A stretch of 27,680 nt of DNA from GCA-2731375 sp046582635 (lineage in GTDB: Bacteria; Pseudomonadota; Alphaproteobacteria; GCA-2731375), in the NCBI GenBank assembly GCA_046582635.1, contig JAYGEA010000342.1:1-27680 (forward strand), read 5' to 3'. This document shows, one piece after another, positions 8,458 through 16,494 of this stretch (position 1 is its first letter; every line of letters starts with the position of its first letter). The position numbers were made by a program, and so were the translations under genes. The notes beneath the pieces are model-generated. The model was not told the DNA's origin. It made no database searches and worked only from the letters and a program-made list of their open reading frames with translations.

Positions 8458-9353
8458 CAGATCTTCCTCGCCTTTGCTGGCGCGAACAGGCCTTCGGGCC
8501 GGATGGCCAATACCAGGGCCATGATGGCATAAATGACGAATAACTCGATTTCAGGAAACTTATGCACCGCCGCGGCCCGTGAGATGCCAACCAGCAAGGC
8601 GCCGATTATGGCGCCGGGAATAGAGCCCATGCCGCCGATGACCACCACGGCGAAGGACAATATGATGACCTCCACCCCGATGCCCGGCGAGACCGAAATG
8701 GTCGGTGCGATATAGGCCCCGCCAAGGGCCCCCATGATGGAGCCGACAACGAATGTCACCGTGAACACAACAGTCACATTGATGCCCATGGCCTGACTGA
8801 TCTCGCGGTCGAAAATAACCGCCAGCAGTAATTTGCCCCATTTTGTTTTGGTCAAGCCAAGCCACAGACCCAGGGCGACAATGACGGCCAGGCCGATCAA
8901 GGTAAGGCTGTAAACGTCAAAGGTCAGTTCCACGATGTCCACGGACCCCAACAGCGCCATGGGCTCATAGGCGTAATAGGGATCGGTGCCCCAGATCATC
9001 AACAACACGTCTTCCAACACCAGGAACATGGCGAAGGTCGCCAGCACGATAATATGCTCGTCCCGATGATAGAGGAAACGCAGCAGACCCCGCTCTAGGA
9101 CGATACCGAAGAACACGCCGACAATAATTGCCGCCGCGAAAATCGCTAGAAAGCCGCCAAATTCCGGCAAATCGGTATTGTAGTAGGCGCCGATCAGCGT
9201 CGCCGACATATAGGCGCCGAAGGCATAAAAGGCTCCATGGGTGACATTCAGAATTTTCATCACGCCAAAGATCACGGTCAAGCCAACGGAAACCATGAAC
9301 AGGTAGGACGAAAAAACCAAACCGTCGACCAGGATGACGATCAGTTCTTGCAC
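8457..9353 (-). CDS. livH: ABC transporter permease, LivH-like
   Basis: This 298-residue integral membrane permease is the partner of the LivM-like protein. Landmarks are the N-terminal helix with SVGLTVIFGVMKILNVTHGA (about 22-41), where NxTHG is typical of LivH-type permeases, and the late segment VVVIGGMGSIPGAIIGALLVG (about 235-255). Eight or more hydrophobic segments are visible. It is separated from the upstream binding-protein gene by an 80-base gap holding a strong terminator-like hairpin, so permease expression probably depends on read-through from the binding-protein promoter. Confidence 0.9.
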   Translation of the reverse strand: MQELIVILVDGLVFSSYLFMVSVGLTVIFGVMKILNVTHGAFYAFGAYMSATLIGAYYNTDLPEFGGFLAIFAAAIIVGVFFGIVLERGLLRFLYHRDEHIIVLATFAMFLVLEDVLLMIWGTDPYYAYEPMALLGSVDIVELTFDVYSLTLIGLAVIVALGLWLGLTKTKWGKLLLAVIFDREISQAMGINVTVVFTVTFVVGSIMGALGGAYIAPTISVSPGIGVEVIILSFAVVVIGGMGSIPGAIIGALLVGISRAAAVHKFPEIELFVIYAIMALVLAIRPEGLFAPAKARKI

Positions 9354-9392
9354 GGTGGGCTCGCTATTTTGAAAATTTTAAAAACAAAAAAA

Positions 9393-9421
9393 TCCGGGGG
9401 CGCCGACTTTGGCGCCCCCGG
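9393..9421 (-). terminator. Intercistronic rho-independent terminator
   Basis: A perfect 11-bp GC-rich stem (CCGGGGGCGCC at 9394-9404, complement at 9411-9421) has a 6-base loop. Read on the minus strand it is followed at once by a T-rich tract (complement of the A-run at 9381-9392). It lies after the binding-protein stop and before the LivH-like gene. It probably stops most transcripts there, giving excess binding protein over membrane subunits. Confidence 0.8.
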
Positions 9422-9433
9422 TTGGTAACACGC

Positions 9434-10762
9434 CTAGCACTTGGCGCCCTTCATGCCGCCTTTCAGCCATTCCGTGCCGTTGACGCCCGCGGGCGGCATG
9501 ACACAGTCAGGACCAAATTCGATGACTTTGGTCATGATGGGCTCGCCCGCTTCCTTGTCCCACTGCAGCACGCCGATCATGTGCTTGGTGGCGGCCTGAT
9601 GGCCGTTGGAGCGGTTCATGTGGACCGGGGCGGCAATACCCTGGAATGTAGAGCCTTCCAATGCCGCGATAACCTGATCCTTGCTGGGGAATTTGCCGCC
9701 GTTGGCAGCCGCCGCCTTGTCGTAGGCGAACTTGGCCGCCAACACGCCCTGTGCCGCCTGATAGGAACCACCAACGGGGGGTGTCGAATAGCGATCCTGA
9801 TACACTTTGCGGAACCAGTTATTCAAGGGCGTATCAATTTTGGAGGCAAAGATGCCGTAGGGGCCACGGGCACCGAGAATGGCACCGGCCGGGGCTTTCT
9901 TGCCGAGGCGGTAGACAGAGGTGTCCGCCACCGAGAACAGCAATTGTTTCTTGCGGAACAGACCACGGGCCGAACCTTGGAAGATGAAGGCTTCCAGATC
10001 GCCGCCCCAAAGGCTGGAATGCACCAAGCGTTCCTTGGACAGCATCAGGGCGGAGATTTCAGCGCCATACTGGCCGGAGAAGATTTTCGGCCATTGGGTC
10101 TTGTCCGATGCCGGCACGGACGGCATCAACTGCTTCATGGCTAGATCGAAATCACGCCAGGAATCCTGACCCCAGGCATAATTCTGATTAATTCCAGTAT
10201 AGCCCTTGACGTCGGGCATATTGGCCTTGACGTACAGCGCCTCGGCCACGCCGTCGGCCGTCGCATGGCCCATGGTGCGGAAGACGTACTTCGGGTTTTT
10301 GTCGATTTCCTCGAATATCCGCGGTGTGCCGCAAATCGGGAAGATCGTCAGCATCTTCAATTCTTCGGCCACCGGGGTAATGGCGGCGCAGGTGCCGGAC
10401 GAAATATAGCCGACGAATAGATCGACGCCCTGCTTCTGGACTTTGTTGCGAAATTCAGCGACCTGCTTCACGCCGCCACCGGATTCGTCATAAATCATAG
10501 CCTTGATCTGACGTCCCGCCAGGCCCTTGCCGCTTTTATCATAGGGCGCGGGCAGGGTGCCCTTGTTGATCGCCTCGATAATGACTTCGGCGCCGTTGCG
10601 CGCCGGTACCCCGAAGGCCGGCGCGCCGGCGCCGGTTAGGAACGTCGGCACGGCCATGACCACCATTTCGGCGGCACTGGCCGCAGGGGCAGCTGCGCCC
10701 ATGGTGACGGCCAAACCCGTCGCCAGCAGCGTCGCCCTGCTGGAATTCTTCAACATTTTCAT
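9434..10762 (-). CDS. ABC transporter periplasmic binding protein (HAAT type)
   Basis: This 442-residue secreted binding protein of the Leu/Ile/Val-binding (Peripla_BP_6) type has a signal peptide of about 30 residues with a basic start, a hydrophobic core and cleavage after APAASA. The mature chain shows the family landmarks GAEVIIEAINKGT, the KAMIYDESGGG stretch, and FVGYISSGTCAAITPVAEE, where SSG(T) usually contacts the ligand carboxylate or amide. A cysteine at the extreme C-terminus (KGAKC) could pair with DCVMPP upstream in a disulfide. It is first in the operon and starts after GGGAG. The length and loops do not reveal the ligand. Confidence 0.9.
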   Translation of the reverse strand: MKMLKNSSRATLLATGLAVTMGAAAPAASAAEMVVMAVPTFLTGAGAPAFGVPARNGAEVIIEAINKGTLPAPYDKSGKGLAGRQIKAMIYDESGGGVKQVAEFRNKVQKQGVDLFVGYISSGTCAAITPVAEELKMLTIFPICGTPRIFEEIDKNPKYVFRTMGHATADGVAEALYVKANMPDVKGYTGINQNYAWGQDSWRDFDLAMKQLMPSVPASDKTQWPKIFSGQYGAEISALMLSKERLVHSSLWGGDLEAFIFQGSARGLFRKKQLLFSVADTSVYRLGKKAPAGAILGARGPYGIFASKIDTPLNNWFRKVYQDRYSTPPVGGSYQAAQGVLAAKFAYDKAAAANGGKFPSKDQVIAALEGSTFQGIAAPVHMNRSNGHQAATKHMIGVLQWDKEAGEPIMTKVIEFGPDCVMPPAGVNGTEWLKGGMKGAKC

Positions 10763-10866
10763 TTAATTTGTTCTCCCAAGGATGAATGACGATTGTCCCC
10801 GCCGCCTGGAAATTTGACATTATGCCGGGTCTTGTTTGCCAATTGTAACGCACGCCAGGAACGTCT

Positions 10867-10890
10867 GCCCGGTCTGTAAACCGACCGGGC
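10867..10890. repeat. Inverted repeat after the glycosyltransferase gene
   Basis: GCCCGGTC at 10867-10874 pairs perfectly with GACCGGGC at 10883-10890 around an 8-base loop. It lies between the stop of the glycosyltransferase and the start of the binding protein, both on the minus strand. No T-run follows on the minus strand, so it may be a weak terminator, an mRNA end structure or an operator. Confidence 0.45.
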
Positions 10891-10949
10891 GCCATCCTTT
10901 CACCATATATTTGCGTGTTTGCCAAGACCGATTTGTATTTTCGGAAAAA

Positions 10950-11795
10950 TTATTTCGCGCCGCGCTGCCGCGCTGCCATGAAGTCTTGAAAGGAGGTCGC
11001 CTGGCCAGCCTCAACGGATTTGCCGTAAGCCAAGTTGAGCCGTCTTTTTTCGGCGAATCCATGCACGATGGCGGTGTATTGGCCAGCGGGGACATCCAAT
11101 TCGCGACCTGCCAGCAGGGCGCCTATTTGGTCGTATGCGGTCTCGGCCCGGCGCCAGGCGTCGGGCGCATTGGAGGCGCTGGCGGGGCGCTGGAAATAGT
11201 TTGTCAGAGGCTGGGGCCACAGGGTCATGGCGCCGGCGCGGGCAATCAGCTCCATATTGAAAACCACGTCCTCGGCAAAACGCAATGCGCCGCGATAGCC
11301 TGGGCCCGCCAGGTCGCGGCGAAACAGCGGAAAATGCGGCATGCCGCTGGCCATCATGGCGACGGCGTCGATCTGTCTCTGCCCAGGCGCGGGGTCATGG
11401 GCGGTGCCAATCACCACGCCGTCCGGCGTGGTGGCGCGGGTATTGTCGCAGGCCAGGCCGTATTGCGCGGTCAGCGGCAGCAGGGTCGACAATTTCTCGG
11501 GCTGCCAGGTGTCGTCGCTATCCAGAATAGTGATATACGCGCCATTCGAGGCCGCCAGGGCGGCATTCCGCGCCGCCGAGGGGCCGGCACCAATGCGCGG
11601 CGATGGCACCATGCGAAGACGCTTGTCCGTGATGCCGTGGGCGGCACAAAGACCTAAGTAATTAGCCCCGCAGTCGGAGGCGATGATGAGTTCCCAACTC
11701 TCGTGGTCTTGGGCGCGGACACTGCGGACAGCTGCCGCAATCGTGTCTTCAGCATGAAACGCGGCCATGAGAATTGAAACCAGGGGCATGGACAT
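10950..11795 (-). CDS. Family 2 glycosyltransferase
   Basis: This 281-residue GT-A glycosyltransferase has an N-terminal nucleotide-binding strand LVSILMAAFHAEDTI (5-19), the S-AARN-AL segment typical of GT2 (about 73-80) and the metal-binding motif ILDSDDTW (90-97). The second half (about 120-281) is the acceptor part, with no membrane segment. Likely roles are surface polysaccharide or glycolipid synthesis; donor and acceptor are not predictable. It is on the same strand as the ABC operon but separated by 187 bases with an inverted repeat, so it is probably a separate transcript. Two ATGs (codons 1 and 3) could start it. Confidence 0.87.
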   Translation of the reverse strand: MSMPLVSILMAAFHAEDTIAAAVRSVRAQDHESWELIIASDCGANYLGLCAAHGITDKRLRMVPSPRIGAGPSAARNAALAASNGAYITILDSDDTWQPEKLSTLLPLTAQYGLACDNTRATTPDGVVIGTAHDPAPGQRQIDAVAMMASGMPHFPLFRRDLAGPGYRGALRFAEDVVFNMELIARAGAMTLWPQPLTNYFQRPASASNAPDAWRRAETAYDQIGALLAGRELDVPAGQYTAIVHGFAEKRRLNLAYGKSVEAGQATSFQDFMAARQRGAK

Positions 11796-11835
11796 GGGAC
11801 TTTATATCAAGCATGAGCGGGGCAATAATAGAGCC

Positions 11836-12003
11836 ATGGGAAACAGGGCTGAAAATTTCACCGCCGTGGGGGCCGGTGCCTTTGCCGGAATCCTTGTTGT
11901 CGCGACCGCCGGTGGGGCGCTGTCACCAATCGGGTTATTTTTTCTGGATGGGTTGTTGCAGCATTTCGTGTCAATGCAATGGGCGCGGTTCAGCTGTTTT
12001 TAG
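11836..12003 (+). CDS. Possible small membrane protein or gene remnant
   Basis: This 55-codon plus-strand frame occupies an otherwise empty 245-base gap. From about residue 8 to 45 the product is strongly hydrophobic (GAGAFAGILVVATAGGAL, then SPIGLFFLDGLL). The pattern loosely recalls the N-terminus of DUF2232-type membrane proteins, so it may be the remnant of a longer gene; this is an impression only. The ribosome site is weak (GGGG about 14 bases upstream). It may equally be non-coding. Confidence 0.25.
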   Translation: MGNRAENFTAVGAGAFAGILVVATAGGALSPIGLFFLDGLLQHFVSMQWARFSCF

Positions 12004-12041
12004 TCTCCGTTTGATTTCGCGATTGACCGGATAACGAAATG

Positions 12042-12470
12042 TCAGGCCCTCCCGGCGAATACAATGCGAAGGCCCTGAAGCGCCAATACCAGCCAGCCGG
12101 TAACAAAGGCCAAGCCACCCATGGGGACTATCCAGGTGACTGAGGTTGGCCCCGCGAAAGCCAGCAAATAGAGGCCGCCGCAAAACAGCAGGCTGCCAAC
12201 TCCAAATGCGATTGCGGCCACAACAAGCAAACCGTCCGGCCGCCACGACAATATCGCAGCCGTGGCCAGAAGCGCCAGGGCGTGCCAGATCTGATAACGC
12301 ACGGCGGTTTGAACGCGGGCCAGATCGGCATCGCTCAAGAATGCGGGCGGTTCGTGGGCCGTGGCGGCGGCGATCAGCACGGCTGTGGCACCCGACAGGC
12401 CGGCGAAACAAATCATCCACCCAGATACGCGCCCCATCATGGCAGTGCCCCTCACGGCAGTACCAGTCAT
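12042..12470 (-). CDS. DUF423 family small membrane protein
   Basis: This 142-residue inner-membrane protein has four hydrophobic segments (roughly 17-36, 63-80, 81-105 and 110-135). Typical DUF423 (YgdD-like) features are the YQIWHALALLA segment, GVGSLLFCGGLYLLAFAG and a final G-G-LAF-TGW-x-L-AL helix. The function of the family is not known. The ATG overlaps the stop of the upstream dehydrogenase (ATGA), which fixes the start and indicates translational coupling. The cysteine in the LFCGG turn replaces the more usual serine. Confidence 0.82.
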   Translation of the reverse strand: MTGTAVRGTAMMGRVSGWMICFAGLSGATAVLIAAATAHEPPAFLSDADLARVQTAVRYQIWHALALLATAAILSWRPDGLLVVAAIAFGVGSLLFCGGLYLLAFAGPTSVTWIVPMGGLAFVTGWLVLALQGLRIVFAGRA

Positions 12471-13189
12471 GGTAGTGGTTCATACATGGCATTGATGGGC
12501 ACCGTGGCCACAGAGGCATTGTTCGGCATGGCCAGGACCATGGCGACCACATCGGCGATGGTTTCGGGCTGGGTCGCATCGTCCCGTTTCAGGCCGCCGG
12601 CATTTGGCATCATGTCCGTGTTTACGGGCCCCGGCGCCACCGCCGTGACCCGGATGCCGTCGTCCCACAACAACGACCGCGCCGCCGAACTCAACCCCAT
12701 GGCGGCAAATTTTGACATGGCGTAGCCAGGCGATCCACGCTTGAACCGCATCCCCGCCAGCGAGGTAATATTGACGATGCGGCTGCTGCCCGAGGCCCGC
12801 AACTGGGGCAGGGCGGCACGGATCAGGCGATAGGGCGCTTTCAGGTTGACCTCCAGCATGCGATCCAGATCAGCCTCGTCGCCGTCCTCGAAACCAAACG
12901 AAGCAGCAACGCCGGCATTGTTGATCAAACCATCGATGCGGCCAAAATGCGCCACGGTGGCGGCGGCCCAATTTTTGGGTGATTCGCGGTCCATGGCATC
13001 GAAGTGGGCGTGCAGGCAGTCATCCCCCGCCGCCGCCGCAATGTCCCCAGGCGACCGCGCGCCCAGACTGAGGCGGTAGCCGTCCCCCCGCAGGCGGGCA
13101 GCAATAGCGGCGCCAATGCCCCGGTTCGCCCCGGAAAGCATGATGACACGCCCCTCGGGGTCCAGGCGTCCTGGGTTGGCTTTGTTCAT
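12467..13189 (-). CDS. Short-chain dehydrogenase/reductase
   Basis: This 240-residue classical SDR has the cofactor motif SGANRGIG (19-26), NNAG (90-93), the catalytic serine in ITSLAG (S143), and YAMSK (Y156, K160), so the catalytic set is complete. PGPVNTDM after the active site is also typical. An Arg follows the glycine motif start (ANRG) and there is no acidic residue at the end of strand 2 (SLGARSP), which favours NADP over NAD. The substrate is unknown. AGGAG ten bases upstream supports the start. It diverges from pyrB across only 78 bases and is coupled to the DUF423 gene downstream. Confidence 0.9.
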   Translation of the reverse strand: MNKANPGRLDPEGRVIMLSGANRGIGAAIAARLRGDGYRLSLGARSPGDIAAAAGDDCLHAHFDAMDRESPKNWAAATVAHFGRIDGLINNAGVAASFGFEDGDEADLDRMLEVNLKAPYRLIRAALPQLRASGSSRIVNITSLAGMRFKRGSPGYAMSKFAAMGLSSAARSLLWDDGIRVTAVAPGPVNTDMMPNAGGLKRDDATQPETIADVVAMVLAMPNNASVATVPINAMYEPLP

Positions 13190-13227
13190 GGTCTTGCATC
13201 TCCTCTATTCATTCGCCACGTGAGTTG

Positions 13228-13267
13228 TTGCCTTGTCCCGTCGGCGATCCTATAAGATCGCCTTTTG
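13228..13267 (+). promoter_or_regulatory. Candidate pyrB promoter with hairpin at the start codon
   Basis: TTGCCT (13228-13233), a 17-base spacer and TATAAG (13251-13256) form a reasonable sigma-70-type promoter. Transcription would start about 5 bases before, or at, the pyrB ATG at 13268, and no Shine-Dalgarno sequence is visible. The -10 box lies inside a perfect inverted repeat, GGCGATC (13243-13249) with GATCGCC (13256-13262). That repeat could be an operator or a short RNA hairpin if the real start site is further upstream. Confidence 0.45.
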
Positions 13268-14248
13268 ATGAGTGATATTACAACGCGTGAAAGTCCGTTC
13301 CGCCACCTTCTCGGGATCGAGGGGCTGTCGCCGTCCGATATTACCGAAATTCTGGATCTGGCCGACCAATACGTGACGCAGAACCGTCAGGTCGATAAAA
13401 AACGCTCCATCCTGGGCGGCCGCACGCAGATAAATCTGTTTTTTGAAACATCAACCCGAACCAGAACCTCGTTCGAATTGGCCGGCAAGCGCCTGGGCGC
13501 CGATGTCATCAACATGACGGCGACCGCCTCGGCCATCAAAAAGGGCGAGACCCTGATCGACACGGCCGCCACCCTGAACGCCATGCATCCCGATACCCTG
13601 GTGGTCCGCCATCCCCATTCCGGCGCCGTCGCCCTGTTGAGCCAGAAAATGGATTGCAGCGTTATCAACGCCGGCGACGGCAGCCACGAACACCCGACCC
13701 AGGCCCTCCTCGATGCCCTGACCATCCGCCGCCGTCTGGGCCAACTGCATGGCCTGACCGTGGCCATTTGCGGCGATATTCTGCACAGCCGGGTGGCCCG
13801 TTCGAACATCATGCTTTTGAACATCATGGGCGCCCATGTTCGCGCCATCGCCCCGCCCACCTTGCTGCCAGTCGCCATGGACCGCATGGGGGTGGAGGTT
13901 TTTCATGATATGGCCCAGGGGCTGGAGGGCGTCGACATCGTCATGATGCTGCGCCTGCAGAACGAACGCATGAACGGCGCCTACGTGCCCTCGACCCGTG
14001 AATATTACCATTTTTACGGCCTGGACCAGGACAAGCTGACCAGGGCCAAGGCGGAGGCCCTGATCATGCATCCCGGACCCATGAACCGGGGCGTGGAGAT
14101 CGACAGCGAACTGGCCGACGACATCAACCGCAGCGTCATCCGCGAACAGGTGGAGATGGGCGTGGCTGTCCGCATGGCGGTGCTGGACCTGCTCTCCCGC
14201 CGCCCCACCAATCAGCCGCCCGTGGGGCCGGAGGCGGCGCCATCATGA
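13268..14248 (+). CDS. pyrB: Aspartate carbamoyltransferase, catalytic chain
   Basis: This 326-residue enzyme catalyses the first committed step of pyrimidine synthesis, carbamoyl phosphate plus aspartate to carbamoyl aspartate. Carbamoyl-phosphate-binding motifs are FFETSTRTRTSFE (58-70) and HPTQALLD (142-149). The aspartate-side loop HPGPMNRGVEI is near the C-terminus, followed by the REQVEMGVAVRMAVL helix. The NRGVEI form is typical of ATCases that assemble with a dihydroorotase-like partner instead of the PyrI regulatory chain, which agrees with the next gene. The ATG at 13268 is preceded by a TTG that is less likely to be the start. Its stop overlaps pyrC (ATGA). Confidence 0.96.
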   Translation: MSDITTRESPFRHLLGIEGLSPSDITEILDLADQYVTQNRQVDKKRSILGGRTQINLFFETSTRTRTSFELAGKRLGADVINMTATASAIKKGETLIDTAATLNAMHPDTLVVRHPHSGAVALLSQKMDCSVINAGDGSHEHPTQALLDALTIRRRLGQLHGLTVAICGDILHSRVARSNIMLLNIMGAHVRAIAPPTLLPVAMDRMGVEVFHDMAQGLEGVDIVMMLRLQNERMNGAYVPSTREYYHFYGLDQDKLTRAKAEALIMHPGPMNRGVEIDSELADDINRSVIREQVEMGVAVRMAVLDLLSRRPTNQPPVGPEAAPS

Positions 14249-15534
14249 GTGCCATCGCCTATACCAACGCACGGCTGATTGATCCCGCCAGCGGCCTGGA
14301 TACCACCGGCACGCTGGTGACGGAGGATGGCCTAATCGTCGAATTGGGCCCTGACATCGAGGTTCCCGGCGGTGCGGAGATTGTCGACTGCGGCGGCCGG
14401 ATCCTGTGCCCCGGCCTGATCGATATGCGGGTTTTCGTTGGCGAGCCCGGCGCCGAACATAAAGAGACCCTGGCCTCGGCTTCGGAAGCGGCGGCGGCGG
14501 GCGGTGTCACTTGCATCATCGTGCAGCCCAACACCGATCCGGTGCTCGATGACGTGGCCCTGGTGGAATACATCAAGCGTCAGGCCCGCGACAAGGCCAA
14601 GGTGCGCATCCATCCCATGGCCGCCATCACGCGCGGTTTACAGGGCGAGCAGATGGCCGAACTTGGCCTGCTGTCCCTGGCCGACGCCGTGGCTTTCACC
14701 GATGCCGACCGCGCTGTGGTCAATGCCCAAGTGCTGCGCCGGGTGCTCAGTTACGCCTCCGCCTTCGGATTGCTGGTCTGCCAATACGCGGAGGAACCGG
14801 ACCTGGCCGGTGACGGGGTGATGAACGAGGGCGAGGTGGCCATGCGCCTTGGCCTGCCCGGTATCCCAACCCAGGCGGAAACCATCATGGTGGAGCGGGA
14901 TTTGCGCCTGGTCGAGATGACCGGCGGCCGCTATCACGCCGCCTGCCTGTCCACGGCACAGTCGATCGAGGTCATGGCGCGGGGCAAGGCGGCGGGCCTG
15001 CCCGTGACGGCGGCGGCCGCCGTGCACAGCTTTGCCCTGAACGAAGGCGCGGTCGGCGAATACCGCAGCTTCGCCAAAACGGCGCCGCCCCTGCGGGCGG
15101 AAGCGGACCGCCGGGCGGTGGTGGCGGGATTGGCGGACGGCACCATTGATGTGATCTGTTCCTGCCATGACCCCCAGGACGTGGAATCCAAACGCCTGCC
15201 GTTCGAACTGGCCGCGACCGGCATCATTGGCCTGGAAACCATGCTGCCCTTGGCGTTGGAGCTGTATCACAACGGCGATATGAGCTTGCCGGATCTGCTC
15301 GCCACCATGACCGCGCGGCCGGCGGAACTGCTGGGCTTGCGCGGGGGCAAGCTGGCGCCCGGTGCGCCGGCGGATTTGCTGGTGTTCGATCCCAATAAGC
15401 CGTGGCGCATTGACGAGGACCAATTTCACAGTAAATCGAAAAATACGCCCTATCACGACCGGCCCGTTCAGGGGCGCCCTTGGCGCACCATTGTCGATGG
15501 AAAAATGGTATATTCCGATCCAAGCGAGGATTAG
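14245..15534 (+). CDS. pyrC: Non-catalytic dihydroorotase-like PyrC'
   Basis: This 429-residue protein has the dihydroorotase/amidohydrolase fold but a degraded metal site. The usual DxHxH after strand 1 reads DMRVFVGEPG (60-69), so both histidines are gone. The later H-x-x-H-x-S reads YHAACLS, and the catalytic DHAP region reads CSCHDPQ. The N-terminal beta domain and the C-terminal segment GKLAPGAPADLLVFDP are normal. In Pseudomonas-type ATCases an inactive DHOase (PyrC') forms a complex with PyrB and is needed for its assembly. That role is inferred here from the lost ligands and the ATGA overlap with pyrB. A second, active dihydroorotase should exist elsewhere in the genome. Confidence 0.9.
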   Translation: MSAIAYTNARLIDPASGLDTTGTLVTEDGLIVELGPDIEVPGGAEIVDCGGRILCPGLIDMRVFVGEPGAEHKETLASASEAAAAGGVTCIIVQPNTDPVLDDVALVEYIKRQARDKAKVRIHPMAAITRGLQGEQMAELGLLSLADAVAFTDADRAVVNAQVLRRVLSYASAFGLLVCQYAEEPDLAGDGVMNEGEVAMRLGLPGIPTQAETIMVERDLRLVEMTGGRYHAACLSTAQSIEVMARGKAAGLPVTAAAAVHSFALNEGAVGEYRSFAKTAPPLRAEADRRAVVAGLADGTIDVICSCHDPQDVESKRLPFELAATGIIGLETMLPLALELYHNGDMSLPDLLATMTARPAELLGLRGGKLAPGAPADLLVFDPNKPWRIDEDQFHSKSKNTPYHDRPVQGRPWRTIVDGKMVYSDPSED

Positions 15535-15537
15535 CGG

Positions 15538-16152
15538 ATGCCGGCACCCATGGGCGATTTTACCTACATCTGGCCGTTCTGGGCCGCCGCTGCTTTCGGC
15601 TACCTGCTGGGTTCCATCCCCTTTGGCCTGGTGCTGACCAGGCTGGCGGGGCTGGGTGATGTGCGGTCCATCGGCTCGGGCAGTATCGGTGCCACGAACG
15701 TGCTTCGTACGGGCAACAAGGGTTTGGCGGCCCTGACCCTGATTTTGGATGGCGGCAAGGGGGCGGCGGCGGTGTTGCTGGCCAATATGTACGGCCCCGA
15801 TACGGCCGTGCTGGCGGGCGGCGGCGCCTTCATCGGCCATCTGTTCCCGGTCTGGCTGAAATTCAAGGGCGGCAAGGGCGTGGCAACCTATATTGGCGTC
15901 ATGCTGGCGATCAACTGGCCGGCCGGCGTTCTGTGCTGCCTCACTTGGCTGGCTGTTGCCTTCCTGCTGCGATATTCCTCCCTCGCCTCCCTGATCGCCG
16001 TCCTGGCCGGACCGGGCTATGTTTATTGGCTGGGCAATTGGCAGATGATGGAACTGGCCGCCTTTATGACGGTTCTGGTTTTCATTCGCCATCATCAAAA
16101 CATCCGCCGCCTGTTGAAGGGGGAGGAGCCCAAAATCGGGGCCAAGAAATAG
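15538..16152 (+). CDS. plsY: Acyl-phosphate glycerol-3-phosphate acyltransferase
   Basis: This 204-residue polytopic inner-membrane enzyme transfers an acyl group from acyl-phosphate to glycerol-3-phosphate, the first step of phospholipid synthesis in the PlsX/PlsY route. Five hydrophobic segments are visible. The three conserved cytoplasmic motifs are IGSGSIGATNVLR (about 41-53), GHLFPVWLKFKGGKGVAT (about 100-117) and HHQNIRRLLKGEE near the C-terminus. Motif 1 has Ile in place of the more usual Asn/Gly before GATN. It starts three bases after the pyrC' stop with GAGG upstream, so it is in the same operon. The pyrB-pyrC-plsY order is common in Alphaproteobacteria. Confidence 0.96.
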   Translation: MPAPMGDFTYIWPFWAAAAFGYLLGSIPFGLVLTRLAGLGDVRSIGSGSIGATNVLRTGNKGLAALTLILDGGKGAAAVLLANMYGPDTAVLAGGGAFIGHLFPVWLKFKGGKGVATYIGVMLAINWPAGVLCCLTWLAVAFLLRYSSLASLIAVLAGPGYVYWLGNWQMMELAAFMTVLVFIRHHQNIRRLLKGEEPKIGAKK

Positions 16153-16230
16153 GCTTATTGATTGCGCCGTGGCCATGGCTTGGCTATGGTCCGGACCGAA
16201 AAAATTTTCAAAAACAGGGAGCAGTTTTGC

Positions 16231-16476
16231 ATGGTCGAAGTGGGTGGTATCGCAGCCGATCGGTTGCGGCAGTTTATCGAACGGATAGAGCGTCTGGAGG
16301 AAGAGAAGACGGCCCTGGCCTCCGATGTGCGCGAAGTCTATGGCGAGGCCAAATCGGTCGGGTTCGATCCGAAAATCATGCGCGCCATCATCAAATTACG
16401 CGGCATGGATACCGCCGACCAGCAGGAAATGGAAGCCTTGATCGATACCTATAAGCACGCGCTGGGTATGGAATAG
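16231..16476 (+). CDS. gapR: GapR (DUF2312) DNA-binding protein
   Basis: This 81-residue helical protein has the GapR hallmarks: LRQFIERIERLEEEKTAL (coiled-coil helix 1), DVREVYGEAKSVGFDPKIMRAIIKLR in the middle, and an ALIDTYKHALGM ending. In Caulobacter GapR is a nucleoid-associated protein that clamps overtwisted, AT-rich DNA ahead of forks and RNA polymerase. The start is the ATG at 16231, with GGGAG nine bases upstream; a longer frame from 16162 adds residues unlike the family. It is followed by 18 bases before the broken dehydrogenase gene. The family is close to a marker for Alphaproteobacteria. Confidence 0.93.
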   Translation: MVEVGGIAADRLRQFIERIERLEEEKTALASDVREVYGEAKSVGFDPKIMRAIIKLRGMDTADQQEMEALIDTYKHALGME

Positions 16477-16494
16477 CAGGCATGGAGTAGCATC

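Noticed and set aside
14638..16176. A 512-codon open frame on the minus strand opposite pyrC' and plsY
   Set aside because: It is antisense to two well-recognised genes, rich in His, Gln, Arg and Gly with no family motif. Such long shadow frames are expected in GC-rich DNA.
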